NCBI GenBank assembly: GCA_028753945.1
Contig: JAPNXP010000011.1
Location: 1,240,001-1,304,000 of the forward strand
Length of the DNA: 64,000 bases
Origin: Hexactinellida sp. DTS-2022
Lineage: Eukaryota; Porifera; Hexactinellida
Direction: 5' to 3'
Shown in pieces: positions 22,286 to 33,802 of this stretch. The translations under genes and the position numbers were made by a program. The number at the start of each line of letters is the position of its first letter. The first letter of the stretch is position 1. Below the pieces are notes generated by a model, which saw nothing but the letters and a program-made list of their open reading frames with translations, was not told the DNA's origin and made no database searches.

Positions 22286-22969
22286 CAGTGGAACCTCTAT
22301 AAGTGGGGGAGCTGGGACGGGGAAAATTTCAATTGCCCCCCATTCCCCGGTTATAAAATTCAATTGGAAAAACATTATATATGCTATATTATACAAAATA
22401 TTCATATAACACACACATTAATGCACGTTCTAGTTCTTATTTGTATATTATGACAATTTAGTTAACTGCTGATCTACACTAGGTGATTTCTTCTAAAAAC
22501 ATCAGAGTAGATCAATCGAAAATATTTTTTCTGTAGAACTTTTGAGTCGATTTATTGGAAATATTGTATTATTTTATAAGAATCATGTTAGGATTTGTCC
22601 ATTCCCCCCATTTATGGAGGTTGTTTTGTATGGAGATAAAAACTCCTTGAAATTTATGGTCCCCCATTCCCCACTTCCCCGCTTATAGAGGTCATTTGTA
22701 TGGATATACAGGTAAACCTCCCAAAGCGGCAACTCCGAGTAGCGGCAACCTCCGAGAAGCGGCACAAAACCATTCTCCCGATGAGTGCCGCTTTGGGAGT
22801 TTTACCTTACGAGCAACCTCCCAAAGCGGCAACCTCCGAGAAGCGGCACAAAATCATTCTCCCGATGGGTGCCGCTTTGGGAGGTTTACCTGTATACGAA
22901 TATGGTAAAAAATTCCCCACTTATGGAGGTTCCCCATTTATAGAGACCCCACTTATAGAGGTTGCACTG
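22286..22969. mobile_element. Pogo/Tigger-like element, 684 bp
   Basis: Ends CAGTGGAACCTCTATAAGTG and ...CACTTATAGAGGTTGCACTG with TA on both sides. Subterminal ATTCCCC/TATAGAGG motifs. It hosts 22709-22892 and is itself inside the 5' part of the P-like element. Confidence 0.85.
22709..22892. mobile_element. Nested pogo-like MITE, 184 bp
   Basis: Perfect TIRs CAGGTAAACCTCCCAAAGCG and complement, TA flanks, two copies of CAACCTCCGAGAAGCGGCAC inside. Same family as 40261-40445. Confidence 0.9.
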
Positions 22970-23748
22970 TACTTAATAAATTAAGGATACATATCACAAG
23001 AAATAATAGTGAGACAGCCATATTTTTGAATTAAACTCTTATAAACTGATAGTTGAATGTGACTTTTACAACAAAAATTTATATTGTGGTTGGGTAATAA
23101 AATGGCCTTCGCACTCATCCTTGGTGTAGTTTTCATTTGTAATGGTATATCCTTATACTTGAGTCATCTATGATCGAACCTATACTTTTCATTGGGCTAC
23201 CAGATTTTGAATAATTTCACTCACAATGTGTTAATGACGTCATCAAAAACACAAACAATATTACGTAATTAAGTTCAAGCTAGAATTGCACTGTATTACC
23301 AGAGACTCAAAAAGCCTATCTTGTTGACAATGTTCTAACACTGTATCTTCTTCGTTCAGTTTAGTCCTTCTAACAGTCTTCAGACGATTTTAAATTGAGA
23401 TTGGATCACTTGTGCACAAAGGCCTTACTAATGTCACGAAAGTTGTCGGAAAAGGATGTTTTTCTTGATAAATTCTCTCTGACATATTTGTAACATGCTT
23501 CTAAGCATTCCTCAGAAAGATTCTGTAGTCAGTAACCTTTATTATAGCGGGAATGTAATTGAAAACAATGAGCAAGCAGTTTGTGAAGAGAATGGGAGAT
23601 GCTTACCCATGGAAAGTGTATCAATATAGTTTCATACGTTTACTTGCAAAGATTTTCAAGACCATCACAGTTAATGTAGTCTTTGCTATTTACCAACCTA
23701 AAGATAACCTATAGCTTGTTTTGCATGATTTTAAGCGTTGGTCTAATA

Positions 23749-23922
23749 CAGTAGATGTCGGATATAAGCACACCGGTTATAAAAACAATTCGGATATAAG
23801 CACACTATGATGGAAAACGGTTGCCATATACCCTGTATTATTTATGTCGGTTATAAGAACATGCCGGTTATAAGCACCTTAAGTGCAGTTCCCGACGATG
23901 TGCTTATAACCGGCATCCACTG
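23749..23922. mobile_element. Pogo-like MITE, 174 bp
   Basis: Ends CAGTAGATGTCGGATATAAG and ...CTTATAACCGGCATCCACTG with TA at both flanks; repeated GGTTATAAGCAC motifs inside. Confidence 0.8.
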
Positions 23923-23929
23923 TAATTGG

Positions 23930-24760
23930 GTTGATAGAAGAAGTTGCCCATCTGAAAAAAACCTTTTATCTAGAAAACAGTCTCGTGCAACATTACCAGT
24001 TCTAGAAGTTCCCCCTTGGCTTGAAAGGATATCGATTTTTAGGCGACATATATATTCCAAAATTGATGTCACTCTTTTGTTCGAATCCTGTACAATTGTA
24101 CTTGTAGGTGACCACTTCTTACAACCAGCGTCTAAGTGATAGATAACTAACATGTATCTTTTCGCTGTAAAGGTCTTCATGATGAATCATACAGTGATTT
24201 GTTATCACATCTGGGAGAACCTGTTTAACGCGTGTCTGGTACCCAGAATGGCTTCCCAACATACGTAGAAGGAGCGCCATATGTGCAAACAGCACCAACC
24301 TTTTGCCAATCGAGACCTTCTTGTACAAAGAAAGTAGTATACTTTGTTGAAAACATCTATTCCACGTGTTTTTAATCAAGTGGCTGACAAAACAGGAACT
24401 CTTCTTTGAAGTTAGAATTATGGGCATAACCTGAGACTGCTGAGCACAAGAAGAAACATCAGTTGACTCATCTAATTGCAAAACATAGTAGATGGGTGAC
24501 TGTTCAATTTGCTCGACGACTTGGTTCCTAATATCCTCTGACATTTTCTGAATTCTGCGCTGAGCAGTGTTTTCCGAAATTGACAGCGAACTTAGTTTTT
24601 AACTGCATGCTGCATCCGCTCCAATGATTAGCGCACAATAACTTTCGTGCAGGGCAAAACTAGCTCTTCACCAATAGTATTGGATTTCACTCTGGGAATA
24701 CTTTCAGACATATCACGCATTGAGGTTTTTCAATACCTTCAATTACTATACTCGTAAATC
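23930..24760 (-). pseudogene. hAT transposase remnant (FAM200/SCAND3-like)
   Basis: The clearest frame (24544-24119) reads QLDESTDVSSCAQQSQV and later LGSHSGYQTRVKQVLPDVI and NHCMIHHEDL, matching the catalytic region of the FAM200/ZBED5-like hAT group (LDESTDV, then H-C-x-x-H). Upstream, 24545-24740 adds IGEELVLP and LSISENTAQRRIQKM in the usual order, with a stop near 24600. Zinc-finger N-terminus and C-terminal dimerisation domain not seen. A hAT-type end at 25256-25286 may be the element's own 5' terminus. Confidence 0.75.
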
Positions 24761-25058
24761 AAAATTTAAGATAATCATCTGAGTAAGCACGCTTCGGAGC
24801 ACATTTAGTTGACATTTAAATGAAAATACAATTATAAAGACTTGTTGAAGTTGAAGGGACTAGAAATGTATTTTTATAATTCTTTGTTGTACATTCTAGG
24901 CTGGACTTGCAAGGTTATTAACAATTAATGTTGAAATATACACTTCAATATACTATGACTTATATGTTATTTCATAATTAATATAGTGATAACTGATATT
25001 GACAATAAGGTTTCTAATAACGCAATGCGACACTAACCACAAATTAATAGTAGTTAAA

Positions 25059-25218
25059 CATAGGCGTCGGAAATGGGCCCGCCGGCCCAATCGATTCTGG
25101 GGACGCTACATTCACGGCATCACTAACACAACTATGGGGCGGGTAGAGCCGGGTAGACCCTTCGGGCTGCCCGGCCCATGCCGGGTGGCCGGGTGGCCGG
25201 GTGGGTCCGACGCCTATG
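25059..25218. mobile_element. GC-rich hAT-like MITE, 160 bp
   Basis: TIRs CATAGGCGTCGGA and TCCGACGCCTATG, perfect 8-bp TSD TAGTTAAA (25051-25058, 25219-25226). Contains GGCCGGGTGGCCGGGTGG runs. Confidence 0.85.
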
Positions 25219-25255
25219 TAGTTAAATAATCACTGAAATTCAGTAATACGTCCTA

Positions 25256-25286
25256 CATTTCGCGACCCACTAGGTGAAAACCGCTG
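25256..25286 (-). repeat. Solo hAT terminus
   Basis: Complement reads CAGCGGTTTTCACCTAGTGG then GTCGCGAAA, a common hAT end. No partner seen nearby; it may belong to the hAT transposase remnant at 23930-24760. Confidence 0.5.
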
Positions 25287-25289
25287 ATC

Positions 25290-26538
25290 TAGATCGTCTG
25301 CAATTAGAACAGACATAAGAAATTGAGAGTGATTTACTATCGGAAGGAGGGTTGAAAAATGTCATATAATTGTTAGTTATACTTTTTCAAAATAAGGAAC
25401 AAGGAAGTGATTTTAATACTGGCCTACTACATATTAATCTGGCAGAGTAAAAGGTTCATATAATAATATTGTAATATTCCTATCAGAAATCTGAACATAA
25501 ATTTCGTGTTTACGAAGGTCAATTGTTTATCCATAATACCCTTTGGAAGCTATCCTATATTAATTTTGAAATATCATTAATTTGTTTACCAATTTTTGCA
25601 AATAATAACAACACAAACAATAAATATATATCTTAGGATTTGTCAATACAAAATCGCGACTAACATTCTTGTTGACCTTTAATACCCGTGAAAGCTGTCC
25701 TCAAGATAATTTTGAATTTATCTATGAAACAACAACAACAACTAGTGTAAATACTCATATAAATGACTTTTCGATCCCCTAACACATTAATACAGTCCGG
25801 ACAAACACGCACACAAATAAATAGTCCTATATCGATAGGGCATTTAAGACACTTGTATTGAGCATGCTCAAAGGCATAAAAAAGTGTGCTTAAAGTATTT
25901 TCCAAAGAAAAATCGGTATATTTCCTCTAGGGTTCCTCACTTTGAGCATATTTTTTTCCAAACGAACATTATGAGGTACTACTTAAAGAGGATTGTTATT
26001 TTTATACCTTTGACCATGCTCCATACATGTGTCTGCAAAACCGAGGTGCTCGGCAGTGATTTGCAGACACCCAGATCATGTCCTTATATAATGGTTTTTG
26101 TCCTTATATCCAAAAAGTGTCCTTAGATCCTCGACTTTTGTCCTCATATCAGGGGATATAGGGACTTTTGTTCGGGCCTAAGGACATCGACATGAACACA
26201 CACAGACACAAATCGCGTTTTATTCATAATGATGTGTATCAATGATGTGTGCATGTGGATTATATCATATTATCACTATGCTTACTCATTATCGAATGAT
26301 AAAATGTCACATGGCTTAGGCCTATTCACGTGACAATTAACGCTAAAAGCATGGAAATATACAAAAACTTCGAAACGGGTAATGTGTAGTTTTGTATAGC
26401 TACTTCAAGCTATTTATTTTAATTGCAAATCAATAGTAATGAAGGACAAAATAAAAGATCTAAGGGATTAAGTTAATAGAATTCGCAATGAAAATTTAAA
26501 AAAAGAAAATGTCAGATACAATAAATGGATAGACAAAC
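25290..26538. other. Intronic sequence with TGTCCTTATATC repeats
   Basis: No gene seen. At 26060-26190 variants of TGTCCTTATATC recur five or six times. The stretch 26290-26345 (TTATCGAATGAT, TTAGGCCTATTC) resembles 42255-42330 (repeat U). The rest is featureless. Confidence 0.45.
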
Positions 26539-27082
26539 CTCAGCTTCAAGTGCCCTTTGTCTCTGACAGTATTGGTCCAATGAATTATATGGAGTTGTTT
26601 GAAATGATAAATCTCCACAAGCATTCATTTTTTCAGAGATCCAGCTTACTATTTCACTAGAGTCTAAAAAGAATTGCTGTAAGGATAACGTGCTTCCTAC
26701 ATTTTCAATTTTGGACGAGAGAATGGATTGTATTCCATTCCATTTTTGGAGCATATCTGCTCTTTTTTCAGCAATCTCGGCTGATGCATAATGACGTGAA
26801 TTTATCAATGCATTTGTAGACTCTTGCAAACGATTAATTTTACCCTCTTCCGTATTCAAACAATGAGTAAACTCAGCTAGATTCCGCATTATCATTCGTA
26901 CATCATGTGATGATACTGTAACTTCGATAGTAGATAAATATAATTTTTTCAATGAAATCCAACTATCAATACTATCAACATCCCTCAAAAAAATTAATAG
27001 GTTGAGGCATTGAATTAATTTAGACTCTCTAGATTCGCAAGTTGATTTAAGTGAATGCCATTGAGTACTTAACTCATCAAGC
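26539..27082 (-). CDS. Spectrin-repeat exon
   Basis: A 544-bp open exon, acceptor CTTTAG (27083-27088), donor GTTTGT below 26539. It completes the codon started in exon 60208, then reads LDELSTQWHSLKS, a spectrin helix with the conserved Trp. Further landmarks are SWISLKKL, EKRADMLQKWNGIQ, VSWISEKMNACGDLS and RQRALEAE at the end, continued by VAAHEDRV in exon 4641. It spans about one and a half spectrin repeats. Alpha-spectrin is the best guess from the flanking exon at 2530. Confidence 0.85.
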
Positions 27083-27839
27083 CTAAAGCAATGTCAATCG
27101 TAAATAATATTAAAGTGAATTAATTAAAATTGGAAGAAGAGATTATGCCATAATTAAGAAGATCCAGATTATAATATGTGTACGAAATCCATAGTAAATT
27201 ACTTAAATATTCACAAGGATCGAAACATGTGGAGATATATTAAAATCCCTCAAATATTATGCTTATCTTTTTGATAGAATACATTAACATAACAAAAGGA
27301 TTTTATTGACTAAATGGGAATAACAGATAGTAGATGGAAACTCGTTAAAGAGTGCCAAAAGTTACCCAAATATGGAAGACCCGTCACTTCAATCAATTCG
27401 AAATATAGTATAAATAATTAACAAATTGTTAAGCAACCAAATCAGATATTATACTCGTAGACTACATAAGAGGGAAATTTGTAGATATCGTTAAGTAACA
27501 TGTCATTAAACTATTATTTGTTATAGCTAATTCTCATTTACTAATTACAATACTACGGTTATATTGGCAGCAGAGAGTGACAAAAATCCAGTGTTGTATA
27601 CAGGCTGGGAACAATTCCAAAGTACAGATAATATATGTGGTATCAACAAACCTTTGGCCAGGAAATGTATTTATTTAATGAAGTATTGTACCAATGCCTT
27701 GTGAACTTGGATGACACATCTTTTATAAAGAGCTTGATACATGATAAGATAATACATTAAAGAAAATTGAGAGTGAACCTCTGGAATTATGGAGGGTTCA
27801 AATACAAAGAAAATGTACATTGTATTAAGTGTTTATGTG

Positions 27840-30790
27840 TATCCTCATGCCTTCTTGCTTCTTATATGGTCCAACCGATATAATCCCGTGCTACCTTAAT
27901 TGTTGACAGGCGTTCACAATGCTCTGGTTTCTGAGCTGTCCATCCCGGAGTTGGTAACGAAGTGTACCCACTTCTTGATCTAGATGTTTACGTTTCACCG
28001 AAACTCTCCTCGTCATTCATGACACTGTCCACACTCAACAGGTGTTCGACTTAAATAATCGGCGCAGCCATTGGACCTTCCCCTGCGAAACTGTATATCA
28101 TAGTTTATTGGCTCAACTCCAGGATCCACCTGGCATATTTATTTGCGAGGGTCCTTTTGCCGTCAAAGCCACAGCAACGGATGATAATCTGTAATTATAA
28201 CAACCTTGATTGCTACCTGTAAGTAGACCTTCCAATTCTTAGAACTGTAATTACCGCGTATGATTCCAGCTCTCCTGCGGAGTATCTCCTTTGCGTATGA
28301 TTCCAGCTCTCCTGCGGAGTATCTCCTTTGCGTATGATTCCAGCTCTCCTGCGGAGTATCTCCTTTGCGCATCATTCAAACTACTGGAACAGAACTCAAG
28401 AAGTCTTCGGTTTCCTTCCCAATCATATTGGGACAATACAGCTCGACAGCAGTATTAGACGCGTCTGTTTCCACAAAGAATGGCCTATCCCAATCCGGGA
28501 AGGCCAACTGCTGAGGCTCATTAACCAGTTAATCCTTTAACTTTTGATAACTCATCTCACACTCCTTAGTCTACATCCACGGAACCCCGCTTTTCGTGAG
28601 TTCGTTAAGTAAGTGGTTCCGCGGTACTAGAAACACAGGGGATATACTCCCGATACCAGTTTATCAGTCCAATGAACTGCCGCACCTCTTCTTTTTTTCG
28701 AGATAGGCCGTTTAAACTGTACTATCCTCCATAAAGTGGTAGGTAAGGGGCGCTTCCCATCCTTAGATACCAAATGTCCTAGGAATTCCACTTCATCATA
28801 CCCGAAAGAACACTTCTCCACTCTTAGTTGAATTCCAGCCTCATAGAATCTCTCCAGTACGCCCTCCAGGTGTCTCAGATGTGCTTCGGAATCAGGAGAA
28901 TAAATAAATGTGTCGTCCACGAACGCCTGCACATTCGGGCATCCTCGGAGAGCCTGATCCACAGCCCTTTGGTAGGTCGTTTGTGAGTTCGAAAGACCAA
29001 ATGGCATACGGTTAAATTCGAATTGTCCCCGCGTTGATACAAACGAAGTGAGCTCTTTATATTCTTCCTTCACTGGTACATTCCAGTAAGCAGAGGCTCC
29101 ATCCAATTTAGAGAAATCGTGCTCCCCCCTATTCGGTCAAGAATATCCCGTGCATCTTGCATGGGGTACGCATCCTTTTTCGTAACATCATTTAAGTCAC
29201 GGTAATCCACAGCGAAACGGTGCGATCAGTTCTTTTTTCCTAACTAATATGACTCGGCTTGCCCATGGAGAGGTCGAGGGGCGTATAATATTGTTTTGGA
29301 GCATCTCGTTTATTTGTCTCGCTTCCTCTGCTTAAAATTCAGGGGATACTCGGAGGGGACGATGTCGGACCGGGCGCTCGTCCAATAGCGTGAGTACATG
29401 TTCTGTGGTCTTGACCTCTCTAGGCTTCTTTGGATTATCCGCGAAAACATCGCCCCATCTTTCCAAAACTCGGTGTATCGCCGTCATTTCGCGCGGGGAG
29501 AAACTGGGATTTACTTTGTATTTCGTAACCCTTGCACCATTGACCTATTTTACCTCCATTTGTACGACCTTGGCTCTCGTGAAGGCCTGGCCACCCTGTA
29601 GCATGTCTAAGGAGCTTATACAATGAGTCCTTAGCTTAACTTGCATCCCTCCCAATCGAAAACCGTTTGTCGGAATAACGATAAGAATCGCCGGCCTAAA
29701 TCGCGTTCTTGCGTTTGTATCCATAACCTCTACTAAGTCCTCCACCGGTTGACCATCTCCCACATCTATCGATATACGAGCCGTACTGCATGCCGCTAGC
29801 GAGGCTTACCCAGCCCATAGACTCGATCTTCTTTCGCCGTATAAGATATCCCCATCCTTTCGACCGTATTTCTGTCTACCACTGAAGGATCTGCTCATGT
29901 GTCAATTAATATATATAACGCTTTGTTGTCCTATTTGACGGGAATAATAATTGCTGCATCTCTTACTACAGCATGTCTTGTAGTAGCGCTAAGCACTTTC
30001 CTTCCAGTTCCTGTATGGTGACAGTCCCACACTGGGTGACCTTTCTCGCCACACTTTGGGCAGTTAGCTGAGAGCATCGCGCCATGAAGTGTCTATAAGA
30101 GTTGCATATATAGCAGCGAAAATTCTTTGGGTTTCGAAGTTGATTCCCTTACCCTGAGTATGACCTTCCTGCTCTGATCTACCCCTTCCATAACCACTAT
30201 AGCTCGTCGCACCCCTGTACTCTTTCTTAGCCGTGACATAAACCGTATCCTGGTCATTCGTGACCTCATTCTGGTATTCGATTCCGGTTTGATCGGATCA
30301 ACTGGTCCGTTTTCCTGTTCCAATAGAGCGATCCGACCTAATTCCCTGTAACCAAAATCAGTGGGAATTTCCTTTTGCACCAAAGCCGATTTACCTTGAT
30401 CAACAACTTGCGTGCTTCTTTAGTACAAACCTTCCTTTTGCATCTAGCCATTCGCGCAAAGGGGGCTGTACACTCATCGGGAGCTGCGAAACGAAAATGT
30501 TAATGCTAATGTATTTGGAGATTTGGCTTTCTGGACCAAGTCCTTCATCTTATAAAAGAAATCGTCTATGCACTCTCCTGCTTGCCAATCAGTCTTGCGG
30601 AGTTCACGTAGGGCTCTAAGGAAATCCTTGGGGGAAGTCGATTTGTTTCATTAACGTTTCAAACGCCGCTCCCAAATTATTTGCTTCTCGATTCTCTTCT
30701 ATTATATCGATCACCAGCTCACAATGGGCAAATCAGCGGTCATAGCTAAAATTTTGAGGTCTGTGTATTTGCATAATTTCCTAATATGTG
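27840..30790 (-). pseudogene. Truncated Ty3/gypsy retrotransposon
   Basis: Minus-strand order: gag-like remnant (30790-30100), zinc knuckle near 30010-30055 (CPKCGEKGHPVWDC region), protease-like region near 29900, reverse transcriptase (29350-28630), RNase H remnant with ITDYHPLLW and LSRTPVE (28215-28020). The RT core has KLDGASAYWNVPV, MPFGLSNSQTTYQRA, AFVDDTFIYS and EFLGHLVSKDGK. No integrase or LTRs are visible. Many stops and shifts, plus a tandem triplication at 28261-28371. A retroelement copy, not replication-competent. Confidence 0.85.
28261..28371. repeat. Three tandem 37-bp copies inside the gypsy remnant
   Basis: TGATTCCAGCTCTCCTGCGG plus AGTATCTCCTTTGCGTA occurs three times in a row almost without change (28261-28297, 28298-28334, 28335-28371). 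37 is not a multiple of three, so each copy shifts the frame. Confidence 0.9.
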
Positions 30791-31062
30791 TTGATAGGAT
30801 AGTCAAGTACCATATAAATATAATTTATTTTATCAAAGTCCATCTGCAAGTCAAGATATTATAATTTGAATAACGATCATTAACTATGGTTTCCAAGATA
30901 AAACTCGAGTTTTCAAATAGTAACAAGTTTCAAGTGCTAAATTTACAACATAAAAGAAGCTTTCTAGCGCATTTGAAAGCATACTAGTATGAGTTTTTCT
31001 TCTAGTTTCCAGATATTTGTCTATAATTAGTACATCTCTATGGTTTCCGAATTCGTTATCAT
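30791..31062. other. No recognisable feature
   Basis: AT-rich stretch between the gypsy remnant and a hAT MITE; only short frames. Confidence 0.4.
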
Positions 31063-31437
31063 CAGGGGTGGTGAATCTGCTGTTAACAGCTATTTTGGCT
31101 GGTGCTGTTAACAACTAAGAATTCGTCCCCTATTGGCATTCAATCCTTAACTGCATTTAAGTCTTCTTTAAGCTGTTAACAGCCAATGTGAGCTGTTAAC
31201 AGCCAATTCAAGCTGTTCAAATTCAATAATTGTATCAGTAAAATTAAGGAAAAGGGACAAGCAAAGAAAGTTATACTCAAAAATGTTTAGATTCGAATTG
31301 CATATCGTATTTACATAACAGTGAAAATGAAACTATATGATTATATAATAATATTTCAATTATTGCATGGTCAGCATCTAGCTGTTAACAGCTTCGATTT
31401 TCATTTGCTGTTAACAGCTTGGCTGTTTCCATCCCTG
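31063..31437. mobile_element. hAT MITE with GCTGTTAACAGC palindromes, 375 bp
   Basis: Ends CAGGGGTGG and CCATCCCTG; 8-bp TSD GTTATCAT/GTTATTAT (one mismatch; 31055-31062, 31438-31445). The 12-bp palindrome GCTGTTAACAGC occurs at least five times inside, near both ends and in the middle. Confidence 0.85.
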
Positions 31438-31445
31438 GTTATTAT

Positions 31446-32740
31446 TTATTTTATTCAGTTTTCGATTATACTTTTTGTATAATTAGTGCCCGATCTCATA
31501 TGGTAAGATATGGACAATTATTACACCCATGCTATCTTAAACTACAGAAGATTATCTTTAAGATGTAACCAGTCAATAATTGACATCATTTGACCCAAAA
31601 AATGCTACATACATTATTAAACTGTCCATCGGACTAAAAATTTCAAAAAATTGAGTTGTTTATTAAATATTCAAATACTTGTGGTTAAGTATAAAATGTA
31701 AAATATGTAATATCTACTGTGTTTATTCGTTAAATCAACGTAAAATGATAATATTGATGCATTTAATATTCTTGAAACACGCAACGATAATACCAGTGAA
31801 GTATCCGAACAGATTGTATGTTAATTTCAAATCCCAAAAACAGAATAAGAAATATTTTCTGAGTTCTGTCGTAATTATTAATTTGTTGTTTCTCACGTAG
31901 TACATGATTTTAATCAGTTATAAAGAAGAAAATAAGATGTAAGATGCTCATTTGTATTCTACATATCGACACATACTACTAGTATGAATAGTCCAACTAG
32001 ATCGGTGATAATGATCAAAATATTTTCGAAATTCGATTTATCTCATTTTTGCTAAGTTATCACAACTTAAAAAATAGAAGACCAATCAATTTGTTATAGG
32101 TGATAACCCATAGGTAACTAATACCTTATATACCTCTATCTTGCACCTAAATACCTATGACCGCTGATGTACCTGTATTTGCCCACTGTGCAGCTTGCGT
32201 TCCGCTTAAGTCCGGTTGACAAAGTTTGCCAACATCTGCAACGCCTTTAGGACAACACCTTCGGTGGCCGCAGTATAGCAGTGGCAGCTTCGAATTGGAG
32301 TTTCCAATCCTGGATACGTTCGCCGGGTTTTAGAGTAGTGTGTCGGGAATTAACCTTTACGATCGCGATAGTTGGGACGGTAAACTGTAATCCGTAAGAA
32401 ATATAATTGTAGTTCAAAGTACATAGACTAAATGCGAGTACTAATACATATTCTACATTAACTAATCTAGCTAAGGTTGACCGTGACCTAAGTAATAAAA
32501 AGCATGATCACCAATTATATATTTCTGGATCATGGATTAATGGAAGGCCATATTCTTACTCAACCATAATTTTAAGAATTGAAATCTACACAATAACTAT
32601 TATCTCCCATTTATCTAAGGCAATGTTTCAACACTATTTAGATTTCTTTCTCTACGTTGAAGTATATTTATTAGTACCTAAACTTTATCACGTTCCATAT
32701 TTAACCTCATATTTATGTTTGAAAATTATTAGCACGAAAG
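31446..32740. other. No recognisable gene
   Basis: AT-rich sequence. The GC-richer patch at 32180-32345 has no readable protein. The left end of the second P-like copy should lie here, but no match to the 18363 TIR was found. Confidence 0.4.
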
Positions 32741-33802
32741 CCGAATAAATGTTCAGCACCTAAGTGCAGGTGTAATTATGCTGGTGAGCAACCTACACCT
32801 GTGTTAAGATGCTAGATGCCTTTTCTATTTCCAAACCAGACGGAACTAGGCTGGAGGTTAAGCGTAGTGTTCCTAGACTTCATAAAGTTGCTTTCCCAAG
32901 AATTATACCTGGTTGTCCGAGTTATCTTTCTAAATTAACCCAGAAACAAAATCGTTTGGATAGTTGTACTAAAGAGCGAGACCAGTTGGATGTAGCGATA
33001 AAACAAAGCTTGGAAGAACAGAAGGTAGAAGAAGGAATATTTAAATTAGCTACGCTATGTGAGTTAAAGTCTAATAGTTTGACCCTTCCACAGGATTGGC
33101 TAATCTGGTTACGAGGTGTTAAAACCAACTACATTTTCTTAAGCTATCTACGTCGCATGAAAATGGTGCTCATTATATTGAGTGTTCACTCACGATAGAC
33201 GAATCTTTAAGTACTAAATGTTTGTATAACAGTAAACGAATTCAAGTTTCGATAAACCAGATTCGAGACCTTAGAGATATTGAAATCTTATTGAGAGAAC
33301 TATCTCATCATAGTCTTAGTAATGAAATCTCAGATAATGTTTCTAATAATACATTAAAACTTGTAAGTAATGCCACCTCGGTCTTAAATTTCGCGATTGA
33401 TGGAATATCCAAGCCAGAACTTGAAGCTCACAACAAAAACAATAAGTTACCTGCTATCCAGTTCATACATTGTCAATAAAAAAATCTTCTATGTAAAAAG
33501 AATCATCGTAGCTATAATATTGGAACTATAATAATTGCACTAAAATGTCAACTTATCTCTCCAGCCTGCTATCAATATCTTCAATCTCTTGAAAAGTTGT
33601 TGATAAAACAATTTGATCGATGTTCTTGATTTCAAATATACATTCATTTTGTTCAAAGAATTCCACTGTTGTCAGGTTGACAACATTTGGCTTCCTGTTG
33701 GACAATCGGTTTACTTGTATATAATCATTATTACGATGCATGTAGTATATGATATCAATTTTATCTGCATTTATACTAAGATTCGACCTACATTACAAGT
33801 TA

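Larger units (their letters stand above)
18363..23172 (-). mobile_element. P-like (THAP) DNA transposon with TIRs and TSD
   Basis: Both ends read inward CATAGATGACTCAAGTATAA then GGATA and, after two variable bases, CCATT: a TIR of about 31 bp starting with CA, like P elements. A perfect 7-bp direct repeat ATCGAAC flanks it (18356-18362, 23173-23179). The transposase gene runs leftward (22201 to 18525). Two other elements are inserted: a TTAA-flanked MITE (21438-22127) and a pogo-like element (22286-22969); without them it is about 3.4 kb. Confidence 0.85.
4642..26538 (-). other. Spectrin intron, 21.9 kb, filled with transposons
   Basis: The donor after 26539 (GAG|GTTTGT) is phase 0 and the acceptor before 4641 is phase 0, so these two exons join in frame. 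Everything between is mobile-element or unidentified sequence listed separately. Confidence 0.75.

Noticed and set aside
32180..32345. GC-richer patch upstream of the second THAP start as a host exon
   Set aside because: No sustained open frame with splice signals and no recognisable protein in any frame.
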